64,000 nt of DNA. Source: UBA1941 sp046329555 (lineage in GTDB: Bacteria > Bacteroidota > Bacteroidia > Chitinophagales > LD1). The notes under the pieces were generated by a model. It searched no databases, was not told where the DNA came from, and saw nothing but the letters and a program-made list of their open reading frames with translations. The stretch is taken from NCBI GenBank assembly GCA_046329555.1, contig JAXLUK010000003.1, positions 124,001-188,000 on the forward strand, written 5' to 3'. The translations under genes were made by a program, and so were the position numbers. Positions 17,804 to 26,095 of the stretch are shown one piece after another. The first letter of the stretch is position 1. Every line of letters starts with the position of its first letter.

Positions 17804-18019
17804 CTACTCCTGATTGGCCAATTTCTTAATCCTGCGATATCCCCAAACAGCCGCTCCGCCTAATAAAGCTGTGATGCCGCCATCAATGGGCGCACCGCCA
17901 CCGCTTGGCGCACCACCACCGGGTGTTCCCCCTCCTATTCCCCCGGGCTGACCAAATACGATCACGAAACATCCGGTAAACAATATCACAAATGCCAGTT
18001 GAATGATTGATTTTTTCAT
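17804..18019 (-). CDS. Small PID-CTERM-like sorting-domain protein
   Basis: The protein has 71 residues. A signal peptide covers residues 1-24, then a Gly/Pro-rich linker (GGIGGGTPGGGAPSGGG). A short tripartite C-terminus follows: the motif APIDGG, a hydrophobic stretch ITALLGGAAVWGY, and a basic tail RRIKKLANQE. That layout matches the PID-CTERM type of C-terminal sorting signal known in Bacteroidota, thought to be processed by an exosortase-like or rhombosortase-like enzyme. No such enzyme is in this window. The gene lies 21 nt behind the 573-residue secreted protein, so they probably share a transcript. Its function is unknown. Confidence 0.75.
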   Translation of the reverse strand: MKKSIIQLAFVILFTGCFVIVFGQPGGIGGGTPGGGAPSGGGAPIDGGITALLGGAAVWGYRRIKKLANQE

Positions 18020-18040
18020 GGTAATACGTTTGTTTGAAGT

Positions 18041-19762
18041 TTAGTGATTTACAATTCGAAGGGTCTCAACATGCCCATTGTCATTTAATCTTACAGTAAG
18101 GCATTCTGCGGGCAATGATTCCAACGAAATCGTCTCCTGCGTATTGCGAATTTCTTTTGACAATAACTCCTGTCCCAGCGTATTGAACACCTGTAAGGTA
18201 GCCGCAGTAGTGTGATTTCTGGCAACCACAACTGCAGAGGCGGTAGCCATTAAGCTGGTTTGCGGATCAACAGACTCAATTCCTGTTGTGGCATCTGTTT
18301 TGAACACTATGGCATAACGGCCGGTAACTGCTAATCCACCTGTCAAAGCCAACTGCAGTGGCATACCCTCAGTAAGTTCCACCAAGGTATTCAGGGTGTA
18401 ATCTTTCAGGTAAGCCCGCTTACCGGTAACATTTACTACGTCTGCTGAAAGCAGGTAGTTGCCGGTTGTTTGCGCCCAAAACACCAAGGGTAATTCAGTA
18501 GCTTCCGTAACTTGAGCTAAGGCATTTATGGATAACTCTTTTCCGGCAGTTGCAAAACTTATATAAGCGGTGCTTCCCGCTGGAATTTTTTCGGCATCCA
18601 GGCCAATGTCATAATTATCGGATGCTGATGGCGTGCTATAGGAAACAATTTCATCGCGGTTATGCCCATCGGTTAAACTCAATCTCACTTCATCCTGCAA
18701 CACATCTGTTTTGAATGCTGCCGCCTGATTGCCGCTGCGCACCGAGTTATCCATCGCAAAAATGCCATTGCCCGCTGAGCTCTTTCTGATAAAAAAAGCC
18801 TGACCAGTTGCCAGCGTAGCCGAAGTAAGGCCGCCGGTATAAACGCCCGCAGCATTGATGGTACCCCAATATCCGGAAAAAGGTCCGGTAGCATGAAACA
18901 CGTAGCAAGAACCGGTGATATCAGGATTCAGCGCGGCCACTGAAGGCCAGTCAATGGTGCAGGGATAAGGATTACCTACAAAATTCCAACCTTCTTCTGT
19001 GGGATGCGCAGGTGTTGGTGTGCGCTTAATAGCAATAGATTGCGGACCGTTGCGCGGTGTTCCATCTAAATAAACAAAATTCAGACTAGACGTTGGTGAA
19101 AATCTAAATGCTACACCCTTCATTGGGGTCAATGGATTTGAACTTCCTGTATAACTCAGCCAACCTTCATTGTAAGCGCCATCCACAATATTCAACTGCT
19201 CGCTATACACCTGAACATCAGGATATGGACTATAGTTATACCAACATTGCACACCATCTAATCCACTTGGCGTAAAACTTCCGAAGGAATTAGTCACCAA
19301 ATCTCCAATAGTGCCATCTAAAGGGAAACAAATGTTTCTATAGCCCATATCGGGATTGTTGTCGTAGTATACAAATTCTGCAAAGCCGGTGCTGCTTACC
19401 GAGTAGACACTACCGGCAGTTTGCACCAACCCGCCTGAATTGTTGTTATCGATACTGATGATGCCGTGGTTGGTGATAGTACCCGAAACGGTTAATGCAC
19501 CATACAAAATAACCCCACAAGGCGAGGCACTAATGGTTAAATTATGGGCTACGGCCTGATTTCCGGCCAAAACTACGGCCGAGTAGTTACCGTTAGGCGG
19601 GTTTACAATCACCACATCTTCAGTTGCGGTAGGCACATGTCCTAAGCTCCAGTTTGCGGGGGCGTGCCAATCGCTTCCTGCGTTGCCCGTCCAGGTATTG
19701 GTTTGCGCTATACCCGCCACTGCCATCAGGCAAAAAAGTAAGTTGGTCAACGTTTTCTTCAT
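18041..19762 (-). CDS. Secreted beta-rich protein with T9SS-type C-terminus
   Basis: The protein has 573 residues with a signal peptide ending near 'AVAGIAQ' (about residue 20). Residues 22-110 ('TWTGNAGSDWHAPANWSLG' and onward) resemble the repeated beta-strand modules found at the start of many Bacteroidota surface proteins. The middle has 'NFVGNPYPCTIDW' and 'GQAFFIRKS', typical of a large Bacteroidota secreted family. The C-terminus ('LQVFNTLGQELLSKEI', then LRIVNH) is compatible with a T9SS type A sorting domain, though its first PNP-like segment is weak. It is likely exported and surface-attached; no enzymatic motif is visible. It is followed at 21 nt by the PID-CTERM-like gene. Confidence 0.82.
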   Translation of the reverse strand: MKKTLTNLLFCLMAVAGIAQTNTWTGNAGSDWHAPANWSLGHVPTATEDVVIVNPPNGNYSAVVLAGNQAVAHNLTISASPCGVILYGALTVSGTITNHGIISIDNNNSGGLVQTAGSVYSVSSTGFAEFVYYDNNPDMGYRNICFPLDGTIGDLVTNSFGSFTPSGLDGVQCWYNYSPYPDVQVYSEQLNIVDGAYNEGWLSYTGSSNPLTPMKGVAFRFSPTSSLNFVYLDGTPRNGPQSIAIKRTPTPAHPTEEGWNFVGNPYPCTIDWPSVAALNPDITGSCYVFHATGPFSGYWGTINAAGVYTGGLTSATLATGQAFFIRKSSAGNGIFAMDNSVRSGNQAAAFKTDVLQDEVRLSLTDGHNRDEIVSYSTPSASDNYDIGLDAEKIPAGSTAYISFATAGKELSINALAQVTEATELPLVFWAQTTGNYLLSADVVNVTGKRAYLKDYTLNTLVELTEGMPLQLALTGGLAVTGRYAIVFKTDATTGIESVDPQTSLMATASAVVVARNHTTAATLQVFNTLGQELLSKEIRNTQETISLESLPAECLTVRLNDNGHVETLRIVNH

Positions 19763-19969
19763 AGATATTAATTTTAGTTTTCTACTGTTTTGTGGCTCAA
19801 AGAACGCTGACTATCGGCTGATGATAAAATCTATTACAGGCTTGAATTAGGGTTTTCAAAAACAGGTAATGACCTATTGCCTTGAGAAGCAGAAGCTGCG
19901 GTTTGACAACCCTAATTCCCGCTTTTTTTAGGTTAGTCAAACAGGAACTTTATTGGTAGCATTGCTACT

Positions 19970-21457
19970 ATGGCCACATTAAAAGATCTGTACCGGCTGG
20001 TACATGCTTTAGATAAAAACGAAAAGAAAAACCTGAGTTTACTGATTGAAGCTATGGGTGGTAAGGCAAAGAAAAGATACGCCGATTCACTACATATCAT
20101 CAATGAACAAAAGGAATTTGATGCCGAGAAGCTCAAAAAGAAATTAGGCGCCAGTGTTTCTGGAATGAGTTTAAGTGAGGCTAATGACTATTTCTACACC
20201 TTTATCTGTAAATCGCTGGCCAACGCACAAACCGCCGCTACGGCTAATTTAGGTTTCTTAAAAGAGATGATTTTGGTAGAAACCTTTATCTCTAAGGGGT
20301 TGTTTGATCAGGCAGCCAGGCAGCTCCATCCACTGCTAGACAAACTGAAAGAAGGCAACAGTTTTGGCTTGCTGAGTCGCGGGTTGGAGCTCCACAGCAT
20401 CATCTGTTCGTCCAATGAATCTACCCGAATGGATTACCCACTTCGCAAAGCAATTTTGCGGGAACGCGAACAGAAGGCCAAGGACCAGTTGCAGTATCTT
20501 GAGATTTTGAAACTAAGCCAGCAAGTAGATGAAACCGTTCAGAAAATTGGAGATCCCCGTCAGAAATCACATATGCAGGCTTATGAAGAAATCTATAAGC
20601 ACCCTTTATGCCATGTCCCGTACAGTGAAATCAGTACGCAGGCCTTCACCATGTATGCGCCTTTTCGAACCGGCATTGTAGGGATGATAGAAGGTAATCA
20701 GGCAGCCATCAAGGCCTGTTACGAAGCGCTGGAGGAATTTAACCACCGGCTGAATTTTCGTGACCACTATGTAGTTGCCTTTTATTTGTATGATAATCTG
20801 GTGTCTGATTGTATCAGAGAGGGGGATGTGAAGGGAATTCAGCAAGTGATACCGATGCTGCGCGCCCTATTACCCCATGCGAAACAGCGCGGGGTGGCAC
20901 AAAAAATTATGGCGAAGATTTGGTTTTCAGAATTATCTGAACACCTGCTAAGAGGTACCTTCGCAGCAGGCGTTGCCAGCTATGAAGACAGTATTCGGGA
21001 GGAGCATAAAGCACAATGGATAGAAGCGCCATTGGCCTACATGAATATCTTGTTAGGGGCGCGATTGTATTATATGAATAACGAGCCGGAAAAAGCGCTG
21101 GATCAACTTGCAGAGTTACAACCTTTGGAGAAGGCCTTCCGCTCATCGCTTGCTATTGCCTACCGGTTTTTGTATTTGTTATGTTATTACCGGTTGAGTC
21201 ATTACTCATTAATTGCCAGCACCGCCGATTCGATTTACAAAAGTTTATTGAAGCAAGAAAAGTTATATCCTCCGGAAAGGGCGATGTTGAAATTTGTAAA
21301 GGGAAAACATCAGCCTGATACCATTGTGACGCAGATGCGCACCTTGTACGACACCTTGCTCAAACTCAGTAAAGAGCCGTATAACGAATCATTTTTTCAG
21401 CATGGCGATTATCTAAAATGGTTGGATTTGGAATTACATAAAAAGCGGAAGGGGTAA
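19970..21457 (+). CDS. Hypothetical helical (TPR-like) cytoplasmic protein
   Basis: The protein has 495 residues, no signal peptide and no transmembrane helix. Almost the whole chain looks alpha-helical, with repeated helix pairs such as 'FISKGLFDQAARQLHPLLDK', 'GIQQVIPMLRALLPHAK' and 'NNEPEKALDQLAELQPLEKA' that suggest TPR-like solenoid repeats. The first 90 residues ('LYRLVHALDKNEKKNLSLL', 'GMSLSEANDYFYTFICKSL') recur in similar unnamed Bacteroidota proteins as far as I recall. I do not recognise a named family and assign no function. It is a single gene, followed by a long repeat region. Confidence 0.75.
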   Translation: MATLKDLYRLVHALDKNEKKNLSLLIEAMGGKAKKRYADSLHIINEQKEFDAEKLKKKLGASVSGMSLSEANDYFYTFICKSLANAQTAATANLGFLKEMILVETFISKGLFDQAARQLHPLLDKLKEGNSFGLLSRGLELHSIICSSNESTRMDYPLRKAILREREQKAKDQLQYLEILKLSQQVDETVQKIGDPRQKSHMQAYEEIYKHPLCHVPYSEISTQAFTMYAPFRTGIVGMIEGNQAAIKACYEALEEFNHRLNFRDHYVVAFYLYDNLVSDCIREGDVKGIQQVIPMLRALLPHAKQRGVAQKIMAKIWFSELSEHLLRGTFAAGVASYEDSIREEHKAQWIEAPLAYMNILLGARLYYMNNEPEKALDQLAELQPLEKAFRSSLAIAYRFLYLLCYYRLSHYSLIASTADSIYKSLLKQEKLYPPERAMLKFVKGKHQPDTIVTQMRTLYDTLLKLSKEPYNESFFQHGDYLKWLDLELHKKRKG

Positions 21458-21499
21458 TCATAAGCTTCATAGCGGCCAGGGGCTTTGTACCGCAATTTG

Positions 21500-21765
21500 A
21501 TGTTCAATGGTTGGGACGGTTGGGATTGTTAGGACGATACGGACTTGAGGGACGATTGGGACAGTTGGGACTTTTAGACCATTAGGACGTTTGGGGCTGT
21601 TTGGACGATTGGGACGTGAAGGACTATGGGGACTTTTGGGACGCGCTCCATCGAGGCGGGAGGTGGATCCAACTGAGCAAATGTCGTAACAAACAGCGCG
21701 CCATTCGGAAATAAGCATTCTCATATCATCTAATATCGAATAGTCGCACATCAAACACGATAACT
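21500..21765. repeat. Composite intergenic repeat, copy 4 (most complete)
   Basis: About 14 GGACGATTG-like units lie at 21510-21655. The spacer follows at about 21660-21725 (GGATCCAACTGAGC, AAATGTCGTAACAAACAGCG, ATTCGGAAATAAGCATTC), then TCGAATAGTCG units to about 21765. This copy shows all three blocks in order without interruption by a mobile element. Confidence 0.75.
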
Positions 21766-21876
21766 ATTTCACCCCTTCGGGGTTTCTCGGTTCAATCTCT
21801 TTCAATTGCTACAATAATACCAACCCTTCGGGTTTCTTCTGTCTGCCGTTAAACTTGCGAAGCAATCTCTTGGCGC

Positions 21877-21930
21877 TTTTTGGACGATTGGGACTTATAC
21901 ACGATTAGGACGATTGGGACGCGCTGAATA
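21877..21930. repeat. Short nonamer array
   Basis: About five GGACGATTG-like units end in GGGACGCGCTGAATAATG. The same GGGACGCGCTGAATAA ending occurs at 7368-7384, so the end of the array is a fixed part of the repeat. Confidence 0.6.
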
Positions 21931-22019
21931 ATGATGTTGGCTTGTGTAGCGTTTAATGTTCTTTTGGCGCGACCAGAGAGGCACAACCATTTCCAATTTC
22001 CATTTACCCTTTACCATTT

Positions 22020-22190
22020 GCCATCGCTCAGCGCTAACCGCCAGGGATGCGGCGGGCGGCCCGCCTCGTGCGGGCCGGTGCGAAACGAAGTGGAGCACGG
22101 AACCCCAGAGCAGCCCGGCCCGAAAGCCGCGCCAACACACCATTTTAGCCAAAGACCCTAAACGCGGCTTGAGGGGGCGGCATAAAAAAC
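22020..22190. repeat. GC-rich intergenic repeat
   Basis: GC-rich block with GGGCGGCCCGCCTCGTGCGG, GTGGAGCACGGAACCCC and AAAGCCGCGCCAACACACC. Parts are shared with 10.44-10.62 kb. The short overlapping ORFs here are compositional. Confidence 0.55.
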
Positions 22191-22407
22191 GTAATTGATG
22201 CCATGCAACACATTAATCATTCCAACTTGCGAACATCTTATCATCGCACCACCCTGCCAATTGTAAATAGTAAACTAAATGTGGGCTAAATGGAGCATTT
22301 CGTAGCACTAAACCTCATCACCTGATGCGGTTACCAACCGCATTTACTTTTTGCCACCTGATGGCTTCGCAAATCTCGCCGCATAAAAGCGCAACCCAAC
22401 CTGCTCA

Positions 22408-22492
22408 AAGTCCCAACCGTCCCACTCGTCCAAATCGTCCCATTCGTCCTAAAAGTCCAAAAAGTCCAAAACCGTCCCACCGTCTACCAAAT
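22408..22492. repeat. Nonamer array in reverse orientation
   Basis: Nine or so CGTCCCAAY/CGTCCAAAT-type units are the reverse complement of the GGACGATTG arrays elsewhere. The array ends about 75 nt upstream of the TonB-receptor start, so it lies in its promoter or leader region. Confidence 0.65.
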
Positions 22493-22568
22493 GTCCTCTC
22501 CCGCGCTTCTTCCAAAAACTTTCTCATCCCAACGGTTCAACTATATTCGTTTCCCCTTCGGCTCCATC

Positions 22569-24611
22569 ATGTATCGGTACCTGATTATTTATCTGCTGCT
22601 ACTAGGCGCGGCCACCTCGGCGGCGCAATCCGATTCTACCCATCAACTACAAACTATTCAGGTAACGGCTTTTCGGGAAGATAACATCCGCAATTCAGCA
22701 CTCCATATCGAAGCACTGTCGCAATCAACCATGAAACGCCTGGGCGCCTTTAATATTGCTGATGCCCTGGCCAAACTGCCCGGTATCGCACAATTATCAA
22801 CCGGTCCGGCTATCACCAAACCCATTATCCGCGGGCTCTACGGCAGTCGCCTGCTCACCCTGGTCTCGGGCATGCGTTTCGATAATCAGCAATGGCAGGA
22901 TGAGCACGGCCTGGGTTTGAGCGATGTGGGCATTAGCCGCGTTGAAATCATTAAAGGACCAGCCAGTCTGCTTTACGGTAGCGATGCCATTGCCGGCGTC
23001 ATCAATGTGATTGAAGAAGAAAAAGCCGCGCCTCAAACAATGGCCGCCGATTACTCGCTGCGATTTCATAGCAACACGCTGGGTGTAATGACGGATGCAG
23101 GCGTTAAAGCGGGTCGCAACAACCTATGGTGGCGCGTGCGCGCCGGAGCCGAAACACAGGCCGATTACAGCGATGGCAAAGGCCAACGAATCCTCAACTC
23201 GCGCTTTAATGGCTACTATGCCAAAGCTAGCCTGGGCATCGAGCAACATAACTGGACTTCTGAAAACAATTACCATTTCTCGAAAAACGACTACGGCTTT
23301 ATTCTGAATGATATTTATTCGTTCATCACGCCCGATAAACGGTGGAGCAGGTCTATGAAAAATCCGCATCATACGGTGATGCTGCATTTACTCTCCAGCC
23401 GCAACACCAAACGGTTTGATAAAGGCTTGCTACAGCTCAATGTTGGCGCACAACTCAACCAACGCATGGAAGACGAAGGCGGCGGTCAAATCAGTTTGAA
23501 TATGCTGCTTTCTACCATGCAATATCAACTGCAATACGCACACCGCTTCTCGGAACGAATCGAACTCATCGTCAACCATTTTTCCTGCTACACCAACAAC
23601 ACCAATTTTGGCGGCAGAAAAATTATTCCCGATGCGCATGTGCTGGAAAGCAGCGCGGCGATGTTACTGCGCATAAAGTGGAGTACCTTCATTATGGAAC
23701 TGGGCGCCGGCGTGAACAACAAATGGATCAACACCTTGCCTACAGTGGGCGTGAATACAGCAGGACAGCTCATCGCGCCATTTTCCATAAATCGGCCATC
23801 CGCTAATGGCAGCGCGGGTTTTACGTGGAATCCCACGCAGCAATGGAATTTTAAAATCAACGCCGCCACCGGCATGCGCGCGCCTAATTTGGCCGAGCTG
23901 GCTTCCAACGGCGTACATGAGGGCATTTTTACCTTTGAAATTGGCGATCCGAAACTGAAGAATGAACGCAATATCAATCTCGATCTGTCGCTGAATTATG
24001 CGCATCCATGGTTTCAGTTCAGCGCCGCTACCTACTATAACAAGTTCTTTCACTACATCTACCTGCAGCCTACAACTGAAAGTTATTACGGCTTTCCGGT
24101 ATTCCGGTATCTGCAACAAAATGCGTCGCTCACCGGCGCCGAAATTTCAGCGGTATTTTCGCCGCAACGGCAACTGAAAGGACTTACCTGGCAAGCGCAA
24201 TTCTCTTCGGTGGTGGGTGTTTTGGCCAGCGGCCATTATCTCCCCTATCTCCCACCCTTTCGGCTCGGTACGTATCTTCAATATGAACGCGCCATTAATC
24301 ACCGCGTGAAATCGCTAGGCGTTTTATGCGGTTACGACTACGCTTTCCAGCAGCAAAAAACAGCGCCTGCTGAAACGCCCACGGCCGGCTATTATTTGCT
24401 GCGCGCTTCGGCTTCCCTCACACTCGCTATTCCGCACGGCGAAATCGACCTCCAGGTTTTAGGAACTAACCTTACCAATCAGCAATACTTTGATCATTTG
24501 TCGCGCTACAAAGCCTACGGCCTCCACAACATGGGCCGCAATGTGATGGTAATGCTGCAATGGCGCGGCTTTTGGAAATTAAGGGCACCTCTAAAAACCT
24601 GGCGTGAGTGA
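22569..24611 (+). CDS. TonB-dependent outer-membrane receptor
   Basis: I choose the ATG at 22569 (MYRYLIIYLLLLGAATSAAQ), which begins a proper signal peptide; the ORF extends 26 codons further upstream without one. A TonB-box-like 'LQTIQVTAF' follows. The plug domain has 'NIADALAKLPGIAQL', 'IIRGLYGSRLLTLVSG', 'VEIIKGPASLLYGSDAIAGV' and is followed by about 530 residues of 22-strand barrel, ending with 'LGTNLTNQQYFDH' and 'NMGRNVMVMLQWRGFW'. The total is 680 residues. A barrel should finish at the terminal aromatic (RGFW). The additional 'KLRAPLKTWRE' tail is encoded by the MITE-like element that begins at 24579. The substrate is unknown, with no SusD partner or TonB genes nearby. Confidence 0.92.
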   Translation: MYRYLIIYLLLLGAATSAAQSDSTHQLQTIQVTAFREDNIRNSALHIEALSQSTMKRLGAFNIADALAKLPGIAQLSTGPAITKPIIRGLYGSRLLTLVSGMRFDNQQWQDEHGLGLSDVGISRVEIIKGPASLLYGSDAIAGVINVIEEEKAAPQTMAADYSLRFHSNTLGVMTDAGVKAGRNNLWWRVRAGAETQADYSDGKGQRILNSRFNGYYAKASLGIEQHNWTSENNYHFSKNDYGFILNDIYSFITPDKRWSRSMKNPHHTVMLHLLSSRNTKRFDKGLLQLNVGAQLNQRMEDEGGGQISLNMLLSTMQYQLQYAHRFSERIELIVNHFSCYTNNTNFGGRKIIPDAHVLESSAAMLLRIKWSTFIMELGAGVNNKWINTLPTVGVNTAGQLIAPFSINRPSANGSAGFTWNPTQQWNFKINAATGMRAPNLAELASNGVHEGIFTFEIGDPKLKNERNINLDLSLNYAHPWFQFSAATYYNKFFHYIYLQPTTESYYGFPVFRYLQQNASLTGAEISAVFSPQRQLKGLTWQAQFSSVVGVLASGHYLPYLPPFRLGTYLQYERAINHRVKSLGVLCGYDYAFQQQKTAPAETPTAGYYLLRASASLTLAIPHGEIDLQVLGTNLTNQQYFDHLSRYKAYGLHNMGRNVMVMLQWRGFWKLRAPLKTWRE

Positions 24612-24782
24612 AATGCGCAGAAAATTTGGTGTAAGGAGGCGCAACGAATGCAGTTACATAAATGATGTAACTAAATGAGGCGCAACGATGTATTACAACA
24701 AATTTTCAAGCCTTCACGCTAGCGCGCCCCTGCTGAATATTAACAACATTTCACCATGCTAGGTTTTTAGAGGTGCCCTTAA
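24579..24782. mobile_element. MITE-like element with 22-bp perfect terminal inverted repeats
   Basis: Ends 24579-24600 (starting TTAAGGGCACCTCTAAAAAC) and 24761-24782 are exact reverse complements. Imperfect pairing continues inward for another 15 nt. Inside are a second inverted pair (AAAATTTGGTGTAA with TTACAACAAATTTT), a perfect small palindrome AGTTACATaaATGATGTAACT, and two GAGGCGCAACGA direct repeats. It is about 204 bp with no ORF. The left end lies inside the 3' end of the TonB-receptor gene. Confidence 0.78.
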
Positions 24783-24845
24783 GATAACTTTACCCGTTAC
24801 GCTGAAAACGGCATTCGTTTAGATAAAGTTTGATGGCAGTATCAA

Positions 24846-24884
24846 CAAGGACTTACGAAGTCTTTAAGACTTCGTAAGTCCTTG
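24846..24884. repeat. Perfect palindrome 1 (19-bp arms)
   Basis: Arms CAAGGACTTACGAAGTCTT and its exact complement are separated by one T. It could form a strong cruciform or RNA hairpin. There is no T-tract, so it is not a standard terminator. Confidence 0.8.
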
Positions 24885-24917
24885 AGATGCCAGGTGTACA
24901 GCCAATATAATGGCGGC

Positions 24918-24969
24918 TGCCGGAGGGGGACTTACGAAGTCTTAAAGACTTCGTAAGTCCCCTCCGGCA
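24918..24969. repeat. Long palindrome 2 (about 25-bp arms, one bulge)
   Basis: It shares the core GGACTTACGAAGTCTT and its complement with palindrome 1, 34 nt away, but has different outer arms (TGCCGGAGG). A single A separates the arms, and a one-base G-run difference makes the only bulge. The rest of 24970-25139 is a GC-rich repeat related to 17.58-17.64 kb. Confidence 0.8.
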
Positions 24970-25139
24970 CCGCGTTTTTCGCTCCAAGTCCTCGCGCACT
25001 CGTACCTCGTGCGCTGTGGGCTTTTCGCTGCAACCGCTGCCGCTTAGCGCCAGGCGCTTCGGCGTCAACATCAATGGCAAGAAAGCCGGGGCTACGGCGA
25101 TCTTTCGGGCAAAAACAGCAACATTTTTATATTCACTTT

Positions 25140-25544
25140 ATGAAAAAATTCTCATTATCTATTGCTGTGGCACTTTGCTTAGCAGGCATTTCTTCCTGTG
25201 AAAAAGATGAAGGCAAATTGCCCAATATCGCTTTCAAAACCGGTACTGGTTATACTGCTGCCGATGCAACTGTTTTTGTAGATTCTTCGGTAACCGTAGG
25301 CATTTCAGCATCAAAAGCCGAAACAGCTGATGTACTGAAAACATTTAATGTTACCAGAACCATTAACGGTGTAGACTCTTCCATCATCACCACGGCATTA
25401 TCTGGCTCGCAAGGTGATTCATATGCCACCGACGTGGTATTGAAAGGATTAGCGCCAATAGGAAAAAAGGCAACCTACACCTTTGCCGTTACCAACCGCG
25501 ACGGATTGGTGAACAAGGTGAGTCTGAGCATCACCTCCAAGTAA
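25140..25544 (+). CDS. Small secreted lipoprotein
   Basis: The ATG at 25140 gives 134 residues. The N-terminus 'MKKFSLSIAVALCLAGISSC' is a lipoprotein signal with Cys20 as the lipidated residue. The acidic 'EKDEGK' directly after it is compatible with the Bacteroidota surface-lipoprotein export signal. The mature part is one beta-sandwich-like domain ('VTVGISASKAETADVLKTF', 'YTFAVTNRDGLVNKVSLSI'). It resembles the small Ig-like lipoproteins of the phylum. The partner is unknown. The gene converges on ribH with 7 nt between stops. Confidence 0.82.
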   Translation: MKKFSLSIAVALCLAGISSCEKDEGKLPNIAFKTGTGYTAADATVFVDSSVTVGISASKAETADVLKTFNVTRTINGVDSSIITTALSGSQGDSYATDVVLKGLAPIGKKATYTFAVTNRDGLVNKVSLSITSK

Positions 25545-25551
25545 GTTTCTT

Positions 25552-26073
25552 TTAATTCAGAAACGACAATCCTTCATCATCGTGGGTATTCCGTTCGATG
25601 AGGGCCAGCATTTTCAAGGCGGCGATGGCGCATTCTACGCCTTTATTGCCGTGCTTGCCTCCTGACCGATCGCGGGCCTGCTCTAGCGTATTGGTAGTGA
25701 GCAATCCGAAAATGAAAGGCGCTTCATATTCGGTACTCATCATCATTAATTCGTTGGCCACCGCATGATTGATGTACACATCGTGATCGGTATCGCCTTT
25801 AATCACACAGCCCAGCGCAATTACCGCATCACAGCTATTTCCGGTAAATAACACCTGTGCGCCTAACGGCAATTCATAAGCTCCGGGTACATAATCAATG
25901 AGGATATTTTCAGGTGCAACGCCATTATCGCGAAGTGTTTTTACAGCACCATCGCGCAAGGCCAGGGTAATATCGCCATGATATTCCGAAACAATAATAC
26001 CAATCCGGAATGCAGCGCCATCGGGAACTGTTTCGGGTTTATAGTCTGATAAATTTCTGATTTCGCTTGCCAT
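25552..26073 (-). CDS. ribH: 6,7-dimethyl-8-ribityllumazine synthase
   Basis: From ATG 26073 the protein is 173 residues, normal for RibH. Recognisable are 'IGIIVSEYHGDIT' at the N-terminus, 'VPGAYELPLGAQ', 'VIALGCVIKGDTDHDVYIN' with the catalytic His, and 'PFIFGLLTTNTLEQARDRSG' followed by 'GNKGVECA'. It condenses 5-amino-6-ribitylaminouracil with 3,4-dihydroxybutanone phosphate in the penultimate riboflavin step, as a cytoplasmic oligomer. The frame is open 26 codons further upstream into fadJ, but the start given is the conserved one. It follows the fadJ-like gene by 22 nt, so it probably shares its transcript. No other rib gene is visible. Confidence 0.95.
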   Translation of the reverse strand: MASEIRNLSDYKPETVPDGAAFRIGIIVSEYHGDITLALRDGAVKTLRDNGVAPENILIDYVPGAYELPLGAQVLFTGNSCDAVIALGCVIKGDTDHDVYINHAVANELMMMSTEYEAPFIFGLLTTNTLEQARDRSGGKHGNKGVECAIAALKMLALIERNTHDDEGLSFLN

Positions 26074-26095
26074 CTTTTTCAAAATTTCACTTCCA

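Noticed and set aside
21895..22198. Overlapping short ORFs on both strands around 22.0-22.2 kb
   Set aside because: Open frames in a GC-rich repeat with no start context or similarity; compositional.
22491..22568. Upstream start of the TonB receptor
   Set aside because: The extra 26 residues have no signal peptide character and run into the reverse nonamer array. ATG 22569 begins a normal signal peptide.
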